Assembly (NCBI RefSeq): GCF_029278605.1
Contig: NZ_CP119572.1
Span: 2,418,001 to 2,482,000, forward strand
From: Cupriavidus sp. WKF15
GTDB taxonomy: Bacteria > Pseudomonadota > Gammaproteobacteria > Burkholderiales > Burkholderiaceae
DNA: 64,000 nucleotides
Reading direction: 5' to 3'
Shown: piece after piece, positions 19,346 through 29,395 of the stretch
Layout of the letters: the number at the start of each line of letters is the position of its first letter
How positions within the stretch are numbered: position 1 is the stretch's first letter
Notes under the pieces: generated by a model
What the model was told of the DNA's origin: nothing
The model's input: the letters and a program-made list of their open reading frames with translations, nothing else
Database searches by the model: none
Program-made: the position numbers and the translations under genes

Positions 19346-20434
19346 ATGCAGAAGCAGTACAAGCCGGCAATGAAGCTGGCAGCGATCGCGGCTACCCTTC
19401 TTTCCGGCACGGCCATGGCACAGTCCAGCGTGACGCTGTACGGCCAGGCCGATATGTTTGTCGGCGGCTTCAAGGACGTGGGCGGCGCGAGCCGCGCATG
19501 GGTCGCCAACTCGGGCGGCATGCAGACGTCGTACTGGGGCATCAAGGGTACGGAAGACCTGGGCAGCGGCAACAAGGCCATCTTCGACCTGAACGGCTTC
19601 TTCCGCACGGACTCGGGCAAGATGGGCCGCTTCGACGGCGACGCCATGTTCACGCGCAACGCCTACGTCGGCCTGCAGAACGACAAGTACGGTACCGTCA
19701 AGCTGGGCCGCAACACTACGCCCTACTTCATCTCGACCATCCTGTTCAACCCGCTGGTCGATTCGTACGTGTTCTCGCCGATGGTCTTCCACACGTACCT
19801 GGTCTCGCCGACGAACTCGATTCCCGGCAAGCTGAACGACCCGGGCATCATCGGCGATTCGGGCTGGAACAACTCGGTGCTGTACAGCACGCCTAACTTC
19901 GGCGGCCTCACCGCCAACGTGATCTATTCGTTCGGCGAGCAACCCGGCAAGACCAGCGAGAACAAGTGGGGCGGCAACCTGATGTACTTCAACGGCCCGT
20001 TCGCAGCCACGCTGGCCTACCAGCAGGTCAAGTTCAACATCCAGCCGGTGGGTGACCTGTTCGTGCCGACCGGCTTCGACAGGCAAGACGCCGTCCAGGG
20101 CGGCATCACGTACGATTTCCAGGTGGTCAAGCTGTTCGCGCAGGGCCAGTACATCAAGACCCGCATCAACGGCGCCGGCAACGGCGGCGACCTCAAGCAC
20201 ACCAACGGCCAGGTCGGCGTTTCGGTGCCGGTAGGCGCGGGCAGCGTGCTGGTCTCGTACGCCTACGACAAGACCAAGAATGACGTGACCGACTTCAAGC
20301 GCAACACCGCGGCCATCGCCTACGACTACAATCTGTCCAAGCGTACCGACGTCTACGCGGCGTACTATTACGACAAGCGCAACGACATGGAACACGGCGA
20401 CACGTTTGGCGTTGGCATGCGCCACAAGTTCTGA
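19346..20434 (+). CDS. Outer-membrane porin (betaproteobacterial general porin family)
   Basis: This is a trimeric 16-stranded porin of 362 residues. The signal peptide is residues 1 to about 25, with cleavage after AMA (LLSGTAMA-QSSVTLYGQ). The mature part starts with the classic SVTLYGQADMFVGG strand, carries WGIKGTEDLGSGNKAIFDL, and ends in RHKF with the terminal phenylalanine needed for outer-membrane assembly. A strong ribosome site (cggagg) precedes the ATG. Its position after the purine genes allows a role in purine uptake, but this family is general and the link is only positional. Confidence 0.94.
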   Translation: MQKQYKPAMKLAAIAATLLSGTAMAQSSVTLYGQADMFVGGFKDVGGASRAWVANSGGMQTSYWGIKGTEDLGSGNKAIFDLNGFFRTDSGKMGRFDGDAMFTRNAYVGLQNDKYGTVKLGRNTTPYFISTILFNPLVDSYVFSPMVFHTYLVSPTNSIPGKLNDPGIIGDSGWNNSVLYSTPNFGGLTANVIYSFGEQPGKTSENKWGGNLMYFNGPFAATLAYQQVKFNIQPVGDLFVPTGFDRQDAVQGGITYDFQVVKLFAQGQYIKTRINGAGNGGDLKHTNGQVGVSVPVGAGSVLVSYAYDKTKNDVTDFKRNTAAIAYDYNLSKRTDVYAAYYYDKRNDMEHGDTFGVGMRHKF

Positions 20435-20463
20435 CGCACCACACGGTACCGTCAGCTGCACTG

Positions 20464-20488
20464 AGCCCGCCGCCCGGCGGGCTTTTTT
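20464..20488 (+). terminator. Terminator of the porin gene
   Basis: AGCCCGCCG (20464-20472) pairs with CGGCGGGCT (20475-20483), followed by a run of T residues, 30 bases after the stop. Confidence 0.9.
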
Positions 20489-20672
20489 GTTGCCACTCAC
20501 GCATCACATCCGGCACGGCCGTGCCGCACTTATGTTGCAACGCCGCATAATCTGCCACGAACAGCGCGGATTGACAGCCATCGCTCCATAGGCGGATTCA
20601 ATTGGAAGCCGGCCGGCACGCTGCCTAGATTGGTTCTCCGGACTATTAAAACCACAGCGAGACAGGTGACTC

Positions 20673-20918
20673 ATGCGGCGAAATGCGAAGACCCGTTCCG
20701 AACTGATGGCCATCCTGAACCAGTGCCTGGATAACAACCCCGAATGCGGCGAATGTGAACTTCACGCGGTACGAATGCACCAGCCAGACCATACCGGCTG
20801 CAACTGGAGTGCGGAAGTGAACTTCCCGCAGGAGTATGTAGAGAATCTGGACACGCAGCTTGCGGCCGCCAGGTCGATCATCGTGGTCATGCGCGAGCAG
20901 TACAACGTGCTGCAATAG
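20673..20918 (+). CDS. Small hypothetical protein, 81 residues
   Basis: The frame from the ATG at 20673 encodes 81 residues with four cysteines (NQCLDNNPECGECE and later TGCNWS). The cysteines might suggest a metal site, but the spacing fits no zinc-finger pattern I know. The C-terminal half (QEYVENLDTQLAAARSIIVV) looks helical. It has its own space between the porin terminator and a strong bidirectional terminator, and its codon use fits the neighbours, so I regard it as a real gene. Function unknown. Confidence 0.65.
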   Translation: MRRNAKTRSELMAILNQCLDNNPECGECELHAVRMHQPDHTGCNWSAEVNFPQEYVENLDTQLAAARSIIVVMREQYNVLQ

Positions 20919-20952
20919 CAACCGGGCGCGGCGCGCCTTTGACGCACCACGG

Positions 20953-20983
20953 AAAAAGGCCGGGTCATCGACCCGGCCTTTTT
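20953..20983. terminator. Bidirectional terminator between the small gene and maeB
   Basis: A perfect 13-bp stem (20953-20965 with 20971-20983, loop catcg) has A residues on one side and T residues on the other, so it can stop transcription from both converging genes. Confidence 0.93.
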
Positions 20984-21011
20984 CATGCCTGCGAGAAAGA
21001 GGCGACCGCGC

Positions 21012-23342
21012 TTAGCGCAGCAAGGCGCTGGCGTTGGCCTCGGCCACCGCGACGGCGGTCATATTGACGATGCGGCGCGTCGTCGCCTGGGGGTTCAGGA
21101 TGTGCACCGGCTTGGCCGCGCCGAGCAGGATCGGGCCCACCGTCACGCCCTGCCCGCCCGTGATCTTGAGCAGGTTGAACGCGATGTTGGCCGCGTCCAG
21201 CGTCGGCATCACCAGCAGGTTGGCGCTGCCGGCCAGCTTGGTCGACGGCAGGAAGTGGCGGCGCACGTCCTCGTCCAGCGCGGCATCGCCCTGCATCTCG
21301 CCTTCGACTTCCAGGTCCGGGGCCACGCGGGCCAGGATCTCGGCGGCCTCGCGCATCTTGCGCGCCGACGGACGCGACGACGAACCGAACATCGAGTGCG
21401 ACATCAGCGCGACCTTCGGATGCAGGCCGAAGCGGCGGATTTCTTCCGCCGCCAGCTGCGTGATCGCGGCGAGTTCATCGGCGGTCGGGTCCTCGTTGAC
21501 GAAGGCGTCGGTGATGAACAGTGTGTGCTTCTCGAGCATCAGCGCGTTCAGCGCGGCAAACACCTTTGCGCCGGGCGCCAGGCCAATCACGTCGCGCACG
21601 TGTTCCAGGTGCGCCTCGAAACGGCCCACGGTACCGCACAGCAGCGCATCGGCATCGCCCATGTGCATCAGCATCGTGCCGATCAGCGTGTTGGAGCGGC
21701 GCAGCGCCACCTTGGCCATGTCGGGCGTGACGCCGTCGCGGCCGCGCAGCGCGTGGTAGGCCTCGTGGTAGGCGCGGTAGCGCGGGTCTTCTTCCGGGTT
21801 GACCAGGTCGAAGTCCACCCCGGCCTTGAGGCGCAGGCCCGCCTTCTCGATGCGCATCTGGATCACGTGCGGACGGCCGATCAGGGTCGGGCGCGCCAGG
21901 CCTTCGTCCACCACGCCCTGCACCGCGCGCAGCACGCGCTCTTCCTCGCCTTCGGCATAGGCGACTCGCTTGGGCGACGCCTTCGCGGCCGAGAACACCG
22001 GCTTCATGATCATGCCGGTGTGATAGACGTAGGTCGACAGCTGCTGGCGGTAGGCGTCCAGGTCCTTGATCGGACGCGTGGCCACGCCGGACTCTTCCGC
22101 GGCCTTGGCCACGGCCGGCGCAATCTTCTCGATCAGGCGCTGGTCGAACGGCGTCGGGATGATGTAGTCGGGGCCGAACTTCAGTTCACGGCCGCCGTAG
22201 GCCGCGGCGACTGCGTCGTTGAGTTCCGCTTCGGCCAGTTCGGCGATGGCCTTCACGCAGGCCAGCTTCATCGCTTCCGTGATCTTGGTGGCGCCGCAAT
22301 CGAGCGCGCCACGGAAGATGTACGGGAAGCACAGCACGTTGTTGACCTGGTTCGGGTAGTCCGAACGGCCGGTGGCGATGATGCAGTCCGGGCGCGCGGC
22401 CTTGGCCACTTCCGGGCGGATTTCCGGCTCGGGGTTGGCCAGCGCCAGGATGATGGGCTTGTCGGCCATGGTCTTGACCATCTCGGCGGTCAGCACGCCG
22501 GCGGTCGAGCAGCCCAGGAACACGTCCGCGCCCTTGACGATGTCGGCCAGCGTGCGGGCCGAGGTGTCCTGCGCGTAGCGGGCCTTGTTGGGTTCCATGT
22601 TGGCGTCGCGGCCGACATAGATCACGCCCTTCGAGTCCACCACCGAAATATTCTCGCGCTTCACGCCCAGGCTCACCATGGTGTCCAGGCAGGCGATGGC
22701 CGCCGCGCCGGCGCCCGACACGGCCAGCTTCACCGTGGCGACGTCCTTGCCGACCACCTTCAGGCCATTGAGCAGCGCCGCGGTCGAGATGATGGCCGTG
22801 CCGTGCTGGTCGTCATGGAAGACGGGAATGTTCATGCGCTCGCGCAGCTTCTGCTCGATGTAGAAGCATTCCGGCGCCTTGATGTCCTCGAGGTTCACGC
22901 CGCCCAGCGTGGGCTCCAGCGCGGCGACGATCTCGACGATCTTGTCCGGGTCGCGCGCGTCGAGCTCGATGTCGAACACGTCGATGCCGGCGAACTTCTT
23001 GAACAGGCAGCCCTTGCCTTCCATCACCGGCTTGCCGGCCAGCGGACCGATGTCGCCCAGGCCCAGCACGGCGGTACCGTTGGTGACCACGGCCACCAGG
23101 TTGGCGCGCGAGGTGTACTCGGCAGCGGTCGCCGGATCCTTGGCAATCTCCTCGCAGGCATAGGCCACGCCCGGCGAATACGCCAGCGACAGGTCGCGCT
23201 GGTTGGACAGCGCCTTGGTCGCGGTTACCTGGATCTTTCCCTTGGTGGGACTGCGGTGGTATTCCAGCGCAGCGAGGCGCAATTGCGCTTCAGGACTGTT
23301 CGGGGCATGTTGCGGTGCATCACCGCTGGTCTTGCTGCTCAT
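21012..23342 (-). CDS. maeB: NADP-dependent malic enzyme with C-terminal phosphotransacetylase-like domain
   Basis: MaeB oxidatively decarboxylates malate to pyruvate with NADP. The 776-residue length is that of the large malic enzymes, which fuse a malic enzyme domain (residues about 1-430) to an inactive phosphotransacetylase-like domain. Visible motifs are [26 protein letters not shown], a Rossmann motif [13 protein letters not shown] and, in the second half, [13 protein letters not shown] chose the start at MSSKTSGD because the frame upstream (to 23408) has no family similarity. A TAGAAT-like -10 lies at 23476-23481 on the minus strand. Confidence 0.95.
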   Translation of the reverse strand: MSSKTSGDAPQHAPNSPEAQLRLAALEYHRSPTKGKIQVTATKALSNQRDLSLAYSPGVAYACEEIAKDPATAAEYTSRANLVAVVTNGTAVLGLGDIGPLAGKPVMEGKGCLFKKFAGIDVFDIELDARDPDKIVEIVAALEPTLGGVNLEDIKAPECFYIEQKLRERMNIPVFHDDQHGTAIISTAALLNGLKVVGKDVATVKLAVSGAGAAAIACLDTMVSLGVKRENISVVDSKGVIYVGRDANMEPNKARYAQDTSARTLADIVKGADVFLGCSTAGVLTAEMVKTMADKPIILALANPEPEIRPEVAKAARPDCIIATGRSDYPNQVNNVLCFPYIFRGALDCGATKITEAMKLACVKAIAELAEAELNDAVAAAYGGRELKFGPDYIIPTPFDQRLIEKIAPAVAKAAEESGVATRPIKDLDAYRQQLSTYVYHTGMIMKPVFSAAKASPKRVAYAEGEEERVLRAVQGVVDEGLARPTLIGRPHVIQMRIEKAGLRLKAGVDFDLVNPEEDPRYRAYHEAYHALRGRDGVTPDMAKVALRRSNTLIGTMLMHMGDADALLCGTVGRFEAHLEHVRDVIGLAPGAKVFAALNALMLEKHTLFITDAFVNEDPTADELAAITQLAAEEIRRFGLHPKVALMSHSMFGSSSRPSARKMREAAEILARVAPDLEVEGEMQGDAALDEDVRRHFLPSTKLAGSANLLVMPTLDAANIAFNLLKITGGQGVTVGPILLGAAKPVHILNPQATTRRIVNMTAVAVAEANASALLR

Positions 23343-23475
23343 TGGCTCGTCCGGAAAATGGCCCGGCACCGGTGCCCGCGCGTATCCCACCATGAACGCA
23401 GCGGGCACGACGGCCGGCAGCGAGGGGCAGCATCCTGACGGGCTCCGGCAGTATGGGGCCGGAAAATCGAGCAGC

Positions 23476-23481
23476 TATTCT
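23476..23481 (-). promoter_or_regulatory. Candidate -10 element for maeB
   Basis: TAGAAT on the minus strand, about 134 bases upstream of the chosen maeB start, within the 267-base gap between maeB and the DUF4136 gene. A convincing -35 was not found. Confidence 0.35.
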
Positions 23482-23609
23482 AGCCCACGGTTGCGGCGCC
23501 GAAACCACCCGTTTCGACCGTTAAGTCGCGTTTTTGGCCGAATATCGCAGCAAAACAGCTTTTACCAATGCGTATGCAATGGCACGCCAATGTATATGCT
23601 TCGTCGGCG

Positions 23610-24281
23610 CTACTTGGGGGCCGGTTTTGCATCCGCCGGAGCCGCCGCAGCCGAGCCCTCATCGACCGGCAAGGTCACGCGCCGGGGCCTGCCGCTCTCG
23701 CCCGGAAACTCCGTGAAGGCGCTGCGGATCAGGTACGGCATCATCGCCGCGGGGTTGCCGCTCTCGGTCTGGTTCTGCGCGCTCACCTGGTAGACACGCT
23801 GTCCGGTCTTCGCATCCTTGAAATATACGTTCAGGCTGGCGAAGGTCACCGGCACGTCGCGCACGACGGTCTGGGGTGGCCAGTAGCCAGGCCAGCCCCA
23901 TGGGCCCCACGGCCGGTAGTAGCCGTACGGTCCCCAGTACGGTCCCCACGGGCCATACCACGGGTCCGGGTAGACCGTTTCCGCCACGCGCACCATGCCG
24001 GGCGCCGCGTTGTACTCCATGCTCACGCGGTAGCGCGCCTGCTTGTCGGGCACCTGCTCGAAGCCGATCCCGGCCAGCGCGCTGGCCAGCCATTGCTCAT
24101 AGGTCTGGCGCTCGAGCTGGGCCGCCTGCTCGGGCGTGCGCTCGAAGCTGTAGGTGCGCGGCGCGTCGTTCTGCCAGCCCGGCTGCCGGAAGGCGGTGAC
24201 ATCGGTCACCACCGTGCTGGCACAGCCAGTCAGCAGCATGGCGCCGGCCAGCGCCATCGACGCGGCCAGCGCGCGCCACAT
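23610..24281 (-). CDS. DUF4136-family lipoprotein
   Basis: The 223-residue product begins MWRALAASMALAGAMLLTGC, a lipoprotein signal with the lipobox LTGC, so the mature protein should start at C20 and be lipid-anchored. A DUF4136 domain follows (FRQPGWQNDAPRTYSFER, then LASALAGIGFEQV). It also has an unusual glycine, tyrosine and tryptophan-rich stretch (DPWYGPWGPYWGPYGYY) around residues 120-140. The last 20 residues are alanine and proline rich. Function is unknown for the family. It is divergent from pepN. Confidence 0.85.
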   Translation of the reverse strand: MWRALAASMALAGAMLLTGCASTVVTDVTAFRQPGWQNDAPRTYSFERTPEQAAQLERQTYEQWLASALAGIGFEQVPDKQARYRVSMEYNAAPGMVRVAETVYPDPWYGPWGPYWGPYGYYRPWGPWGWPGYWPPQTVVRDVPVTFASLNVYFKDAKTGQRVYQVSAQNQTESGNPAAMMPYLIRSAFTEFPGESGRPRRVTLPVDEGSAAAAPADAKPAPK

Positions 24282-24509
24282 CCCATACTCGCCATCGCGG
24301 TGGCCGCCCGTGCCACCGCCCGCCCATTGCCACATATTCAATGCCTCGCTTGTTGTTGATCTGACGTGTCTCTCAGACCACGCCATCGTGCCGGAATTCC
24401 CGCTAGGCCCTGCGGCCTACCCCTTGGCTACAATGGTTACTTCAGCGCCGTGCTGCGCCCCGCGGGCCGGCACGCGCGCTTTCACGGTCTTCCGAAGACA
24501 GGATTCCCC

Positions 24510-27209
24510 ATGCTGCGCACCGATACGCCCGTTACCGTCTATCGCAAGGACTATACCCCGCCCGCCTTCACCATCGACCACGTCGAACTGGTTCTGGACC
24601 TGGATCCGCAACGCACCATCGTGACCAGCACGCTGCGCTTCGCGCGCCATGCGGCCGCGGCCGCCGACGCGCCGCTGGTGCTCGCCGGCGAGGATCTCGA
24701 ACTGATCGGCGTGAGCGTGGATGGCAAACCCGTTGCCAACGCTACCCAGCAGGCGGGCACGCTGACGCTGCCCGGCCTGCCCGCGCAGGGAACGCTGGAG
24801 ATCACCGCGGCCTGCCAGCCGGCGGCCAACACCTCGCTGTCGGGGCTCTACGTCTCGAACGGCAACTTCTTCACGCAGTGCGAAGCCGAGGGCTTCCGCC
24901 GCATCACCTATTTCCTGGACCGGCCCGATGTCATGGCCACCTACCGCGTGACGCTGCGCGCCGACCGCGCGGCCTGTCCGGTGCTGCTGTCCAACGGCAA
25001 CCTCGTCAGCGAACGCGAACTGCCTGGCGGCCGCCACGAAGCGGTGTGGGAAGACCCGTTCCGCAAGCCGTCGTACCTGTTCGCGCTGGTGGCCGGCAAG
25101 CTCGAGCGCATCGAGGAACGCATCCAGTCCGCCTCCGGCAAGGACAAGCTGCTGCAGGTCTGGGTCGAGGCGCGCGACCTCGACAAGACCCGCCACGCCA
25201 TGGATTCGCTGATCCATGCGATCCGCTGGGACGAGCAGCGCTTCGGGCTGGAACTGGACCTGGACCGCTTCATGATCGTCGCCGTCGGCGACTTCAACAT
25301 GGGCGCGATGGAGAACAAGGGCCTGAACATCTTCAACACGAAATACGTGCTGGCCAATGCGCAGACCGCCACCGATGTCGACTTCGCCAATATCGAGGCC
25401 GTGGTCGGCCACGAGTACTTCCACAACTGGACCGGCAACCGCGTGACCTGCCGCGACTGGTTCCAGCTCTCGCTCAAGGAAGGCCTGACCGTGTTCCGCG
25501 ACCAGGAATTCTCGGCCGACATGATGGGCTCGGAATCGGGCCGCGCGGTCAAGCGCATCGAAGACGTGCGCGTGCTGCGCCAGGTGCAGTTCCCCGAAGA
25601 CGCCGGCCCCATGGCGCACCCGGTGCGCCCGGACAGCTACGAGGAAATCAACAACTTCTACACCGTCACGGTGTACGAGAAAGGCGCCGAAGTCGTACGC
25701 ATGTACCAGACCCTGCTGGGCCGCGACGGCTTCCGCAAGGGCATGGACCTGTACTTCCAGCGCCACGACGGCCAGGCCGTTGCCTGCGATGATTTCCGTG
25801 CCGCGATGGCGGATGCCAATGGCCGCGACCTCACGCAGTTCGGCCTCTGGTACAGCCAGGCCGGCACCCCGGTAGTCACCGCGCGCACGGCATGGAACGC
25901 CGATGATGGCAGCCTGACGCTGAGCTTGTCGCAGCGTTGCCCGAAGGTCGGGATCGAAACGCGCGCCGGCACGCCCGAGAAGCAGCCCTTCCACATCCCG
26001 TTCGCGATCGGCCTGCTCGGCGCCGATGGCCATGACCTGCCGCTGCAGCTCGAAGGCGAGGCCGCGGCCGGCGCCACCACGCGCGTGCTCGATTTCACTC
26101 AGGCCGAGCAGACCTTCCGCTTTATCAACCTGCCGCGCGGCGCGGCGGCGCCGCTGCCGTCGCTGCTGCGCAATTTCTCGGCACCGGTCATCGTCGATGC
26201 CGAATACACGGACGCCCAGCTCACGTTCCTGCTGGCCCACGACAGCGACGCGTTCAACCGCTGGGAAGCCGGCCAGCGCCTGGCCACGCGCGCGCTGCTG
26301 CAACTCGTGGCCGACGTGCAGGCCGGCCGCGACCTGAAGCTCGATCCGGCGCTGGTCAGTGCCATGCGCACCGTGCTCAATGACGACCGCCTGAGCCCCG
26401 CGTTCCGCGAGCAGGCCCTGGTACTGCCGTCCGAAGCCTATCTGGCCGAGCGCATGGGCGTGGCCGACCCGGCCGCCATCCACCTGGCGCGCCAGTTCAT
26501 GCGCGCGGGCCTGGCCCATGCGCTGCAGGCCGACTGGCTGGCGGCCTACGAGGCTAACGCCACGCCGGGCGCGTACAGCCCGGATGCTGACTCGGCTTCT
26601 CGCCGCGCGCTGCGCAACCTGGCGCTCGGCTACCTGGTCGAGAGCGGCAGCGACGCCATGCTGCAGCTGGCCGGCGAGCAGTACCAGAAGGCCGACAACA
26701 TGACCGACCGCTTTGCCGCACTCTCGGCGCTGGTCAACAGTTTCGCGCCGGGACGCGAAGCGGCGCTCGCCGACTTCTATGAACGCTTCGAGGATGATGC
26801 GCTGGTCATCGACAAATGGTTCTCGCTACAGGGCATGCAGCGCGGCGAGGTCGGCCCGCACGCCGGCAAGCGCACCATCGACACCGTGCGCGCGCTGATG
26901 GAGCACCCCGCCTTCAACCTGCGCAACCCGAACCGCGCCCGCGCGCTGATCTTCAGCTTCTGCTCGGGCAACCCCGCGCAGTTCCATGCGGCGGACGGTT
27001 CCGGCTACCGCTTCTGGGCCGACCAGGTGCTGGCGCTCGATGCGATCAACCCGCAGGTCGCGGCGCGACTGGCACGTGTCCTGGATCGCTGGCAGAAGTA
27101 CGAGCCGGCCTTGCGCGAACGCATGCGCGCGGAACTGGAGCGTGTGTCGGCATCGGCCTCGCTGTCGCGCGACGTGCGCGAGATCGTCGGCAAGTCGCTC
27201 GCCACCTGA
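24510..27209 (+). CDS. pepN: Aminopeptidase N (M1 family zinc protease)
   Basis: PepN removes N-terminal residues from peptides in the cytoplasm during protein turnover. The 899-residue protein shows the exopeptidase motif GAMENKG (265-271) and the zinc site HEYFH (H301, H305) with E324 as the third ligand. The start MLRTDTPVTVYRKDYTPP matches the family N-terminus; the frame upstream to 24366 overlaps the divergent promoter and is not conserved in character. A possible -10 (TACAAT, 24429-24434) lies in the spacer. Confidence 0.96.
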   Translation: MLRTDTPVTVYRKDYTPPAFTIDHVELVLDLDPQRTIVTSTLRFARHAAAAADAPLVLAGEDLELIGVSVDGKPVANATQQAGTLTLPGLPAQGTLEITAACQPAANTSLSGLYVSNGNFFTQCEAEGFRRITYFLDRPDVMATYRVTLRADRAACPVLLSNGNLVSERELPGGRHEAVWEDPFRKPSYLFALVAGKLERIEERIQSASGKDKLLQVWVEARDLDKTRHAMDSLIHAIRWDEQRFGLELDLDRFMIVAVGDFNMGAMENKGLNIFNTKYVLANAQTATDVDFANIEAVVGHEYFHNWTGNRVTCRDWFQLSLKEGLTVFRDQEFSADMMGSESGRAVKRIEDVRVLRQVQFPEDAGPMAHPVRPDSYEEINNFYTVTVYEKGAEVVRMYQTLLGRDGFRKGMDLYFQRHDGQAVACDDFRAAMADANGRDLTQFGLWYSQAGTPVVTARTAWNADDGSLTLSLSQRCPKVGIETRAGTPEKQPFHIPFAIGLLGADGHDLPLQLEGEAAAGATTRVLDFTQAEQTFRFINLPRGAAAPLPSLLRNFSAPVIVDAEYTDAQLTFLLAHDSDAFNRWEAGQRLATRALLQLVADVQAGRDLKLDPALVSAMRTVLNDDRLSPAFREQALVLPSEAYLAERMGVADPAAIHLARQFMRAGLAHALQADWLAAYEANATPGAYSPDADSASRRALRNLALGYLVESGSDAMLQLAGEQYQKADNMTDRFAALSALVNSFAPGREAALADFYERFEDDALVIDKWFSLQGMQRGEVGPHAGKRTIDTVRALMEHPAFNLRNPNRARALIFSFCSGNPAQFHAADGSGYRFWADQVLALDAINPQVAARLARVLDRWQKYEPALRERMRAELERVSASASLSRDVREIVGKSLAT

Positions 27210-27214
27210 CGCCA

Positions 27215-27245
27215 GAGGGCCGGCACCGGTGCGGCGCCGGCCCTC
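27215..27245 (+). terminator. Inverted repeat after pepN
   Basis: A perfect 10-bp stem (27215-27224 with 27236-27245) begins five bases after the pepN stop. There is no T-run, so it is only a possible terminator or RNA-end hairpin. Confidence 0.45.
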
Positions 27246-27255
27246 GCGGGACATG

Positions 27256-27261
27256 TAGAAT
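27256..27261 (+). promoter_or_regulatory. Candidate -10 element of fbp
   Basis: TAGAAT followed by TGCGG, ending 24 bases before the fbp ATG. This implies a short leader containing the ribosome site aaggag. Confidence 0.5.
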
Positions 27262-27285
27262 TGCGGCCATCCAAGGAGAACCATC

Positions 27286-28305
27286 ATGACTCGCATCAGC
27301 CTGACCCGATACCTGGTCGAGGAGCAGCGCAAGCACAACACGATCCAGCCCGAACTGCGGCTGCTGATCGAAGTGGTGGCGCGCGCCTGCAAGGCCATTT
27401 CCAATTCCGTCAACAAGGGCGCGCTGGCCGGCGTGCTCGGCTCGGCCGGCACCGGCAACGTTCAGGGCGAAACCCAGCAGAAGCTGGACGTGATCGCCAA
27501 TGAAGTGCTGCTCGACGCCAACGAATGGGGCGGCCACCTCGCCGCCATGGCCTCGGAAGAAATGGAATCGTTCTACGAGATTCCCAACCGCTATCCGAAG
27601 GGCGAATACCTGCTGATGTTCGATCCGCTCGACGGTTCGTCTAACATCGACGTCAACGTGTCGATCGGCACCATCTTCTCCGTGCTGCACATGCCCAAGC
27701 CCGGCCAGACCGTGACCGAGGCCGACTTCCTGCAGCCCGGCACGCACCAGGTCGCCGCCGGCTACGCCGTGTATGGCCCGCAGACCACGCTGGTACTGAC
27801 CGTCGGCAACGGCGTGCACGTGTTCACGCTCGACCGCGAAGCCGGCAGCTTCGTGCTGACCCAGTCCGATGTGCAGATTCCCGAAGACACCAAGGAATTC
27901 GCCATCAATATGTCCAATATGCGCCACTGGGCCCCGCCCGTGCGCAAGTACATCGACGAATGCCTGGCCGGCGAGGAAGGCCCGCGCGGCAAGAACTTCA
28001 ACATGCGCTGGATCGCCTCGATGGTCGCCGACGTGCACCGCATCCTCACGCGCGGCGGCATCTTCATGTACCCGTGGGACAAGCGCGAGCCCCAGAAGGC
28101 CGGCAAGCTGCGCCTGATGTATGAAGCGAACCCGATGGCGATGCTGGTCGAGCAGGCCGGCGGCGCGGCCACCAACGGCCATATCCGCATCCTGGATGTG
28201 CAGCCCGAAAAGCTGCACCAGCGCGTGTCGGTGATCCTGGGGTCGAAGAACGAAGTGGAACGCGTCACGCGCTACCACCACGAAGCCGCTGCCCAGCAGG
28301 GCTGA
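27286..28305 (+). CDS. fbp: Fructose-1,6-bisphosphatase class I
   Basis: Fbp hydrolyses fructose 1,6-bisphosphate to fructose 6-phosphate in gluconeogenesis. The 339-residue protein has the class I metal sites: ASEEME (E of the first Mg site) and [20 protein letters not shown]. Later motifs are [12 protein letters not shown] and the C-terminal [22 protein letters not shown] strong ribosome site (aaggag) sits eight bases before the ATG. There are no Calvin-cycle genes nearby, so a gluconeogenic role is favoured. Confidence 0.97.
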   Translation: MTRISLTRYLVEEQRKHNTIQPELRLLIEVVARACKAISNSVNKGALAGVLGSAGTGNVQGETQQKLDVIANEVLLDANEWGGHLAAMASEEMESFYEIPNRYPKGEYLLMFDPLDGSSNIDVNVSIGTIFSVLHMPKPGQTVTEADFLQPGTHQVAAGYAVYGPQTTLVLTVGNGVHVFTLDREAGSFVLTQSDVQIPEDTKEFAINMSNMRHWAPPVRKYIDECLAGEEGPRGKNFNMRWIASMVADVHRILTRGGIFMYPWDKREPQKAGKLRLMYEANPMAMLVEQAGGAATNGHIRILDVQPEKLHQRVSVILGSKNEVERVTRYHHEAAAQQG

Positions 28306-28332
28306 CGCCACCGGGCATCAGCCTGCTCCTGA

Positions 28333-28360
28333 CAAGGCGCCTTCGGGCGCCTTGTTTGCT
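28333..28360 (+). terminator. Terminator of fbp
   Basis: CAAGGCGCC (28333-28341) pairs with GGCGCCTTG (28346-28354) around a TTCG loop, followed by a T-rich tract. Confidence 0.88.
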
Positions 28361-28493
28361 TTTCGCCGGCAGGTACCGACCCCCGGGGCGACGTCGCCAG
28401 CGATCCGCGATGACCCGCCCGACACAGAAAGTATTGCAGTGAAGTACGAGCGCTGCTATTATTGCGGGCTGTTCCAGTTCAACGGAACGTGTT

Positions 28494-28569
28494 GCCGAAG
28501 TAGCTCAGTCGGTAGAGCAGCTCATTCGTAATGAGAAGGTCGGGGGTTCGATTCCTCTCTTCGGCACCA
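28494..28569 (+). tRNA. tRNA-Thr (anticodon CGT)
   Basis: A complete cloverleaf of 76 bases: acceptor GCCGAAG with CTTCGGC, D-arm AGCTCAGTCGGTAGAGC, anticodon loop TTCGTAA giving CGT, T-arm GGGGGTTCGATTCCTC-type, discriminator A and an encoded CCA. A TATTAT -10 with TGCGG lies at 28457-28462. The 3' end contains the 17-bp sequence repeated at 29806-29822, so the gene served as an integration site. Confidence 0.96.
28547..28563 (+). repeat. attL-like direct repeat (tRNA-Thr 3' end)
   Basis: The 17-bp sequence TTCGATTCCTCTCTTCG within the T-arm and acceptor of the tRNA recurs exactly at 29806-29822. Integrases of the tyrosine family commonly use this part of tRNA genes as attB. Confidence 0.8.
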
Positions 28570-28676
28570 TCGCAAAGGGTCTACACTGACCCGAAAGCCA
28601 GTCCTGGCAAGGGTTGCAAGGATTCCGACGCTGTGTGTGGGTACCACTTAGAGTACCTCAGGAGTACCACACGGCT

Positions 28677-29030
28677 ATGGCTATCATCCCCCTCACCGCC
28701 ATCCTGTCAGTCAAGGTCAGATACCTTTGGCTGAAGAGCCCCACGGGTTCGTTCTATTTCAAGCGCAGAATCCCCGAAGACATACAGCCCTACCTTGGCG
28801 GCAAGACGTTCATCCAGGAGTGTCTGCATACCAGAGACCCCAAGGAAGCAGCCAGGAAGAAGCACACACCACCAGGGCAAGGAAGACTGCCACTTTCCCT
28901 TTTAACTACCTGATAGAACACCTAGGCGACAGAGATATCAGGAAGTACCGAAGGGCAGACGCAAACGAATTCGTCAAACACCTGCTCACTGGCGGTCACG
29001 GCAAGAAGCCAATCGCTAGCCTCCCCGTCC
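28677..29030 (+). pseudogene. Broken tyrosine recombinase/integrase fragment
   Basis: An ATG at 28677 opens a frame whose start (VRYLWLKSPTGSFYFKRRIP, then HTRDPKEAARKKH) is the N-terminal domain of phage-type integrases that recognise arm sites. The frame stops at 28913. A stretch in another frame (NYLIEHLGDRDIRKYRRADA, from 28904) looks like the next, SAM-like DNA-binding domain, out of register with the first. The catalytic domain with the R-H-R-Y residues is absent. It lies about 110 bases downstream of the tRNA-Thr, the usual integrase position, so it is a dead remnant of an integrated element. Confidence 0.75.
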
Positions 29031-29098
29031 GACAGTTCCCTCATGCTGGCCTTCTTTGCGAACTTGCCGAATCAGCTAAATTCGTCGTCCCTGTCAGA

Positions 29099-29281
29099 TC
29101 AAGCATCGGCAGCAACGGTCATAGGGCTCTTGGTGGCCGTGGTTGCCCTAGCCCGGTTGACGTTGTACGAGTTGCCCGAGTTATCCGTGCAGGTGTACAT
29201 GTTCTGCGAGCCAAAGCAAGCGGTATTCGCCGACCCGGCAGCCACGCACAGGATGGCGGCTGCAAACGTGATCTTGTTCAT
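29099..29281 (-). CDS. Small secreted phage-like protein, 60 residues
   Basis: The protein begins with a hydrophobic signal-like segment (ITFAAAILCVAAGSANT), followed by a short extracytoplasmic part with CTDNSGNSYNVNR. I have the impression that similar short secreted proteins with a DNSGNSYNV-type motif occur in prophage and accessory regions of Burkholderiaceae; that is recollection, not a search. A purine-rich stretch (gggggga) lies upstream of the ATG. It may be shortened at its 3' end. Function unknown. Confidence 0.5.
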   Translation of the reverse strand: MNKITFAAAILCVAAGSANTACFGSQNMYTCTDNSGNSYNVNRARATTATKSPMTVAADA

Positions 29282-29362
29282 TCCCCCCCGTTCTGTTCAG
29301 AGTTGACCCTACTCGGCCTGCACCGAGCATGAAGATCGTCCACGCCTGAATGGCAAAAGAAA

Positions 29363-29382
29363 AGCCCGTTGAGTGGCGGGCT
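29363..29382 (-). terminator. Minus-strand terminator after the 49-residue gene
   Basis: AGCCCG (29363-29368) and CGGGCT (29377-29382) form a hairpin. On the minus strand it ends in a T-rich tract, 14 bases past the stop of the gene at 29396. Confidence 0.65.
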
Positions 29383-29395
29383 CGCCAGCGGGGAA

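Noticed and set aside
20985..23438. 817-codon open frame on the plus strand opposite maeB
   Set aside because: It is antisense to maeB along its whole length, full of arginine, alanine and histidine runs expected from the complement of a GC-rich gene, and has no recognisable domain.
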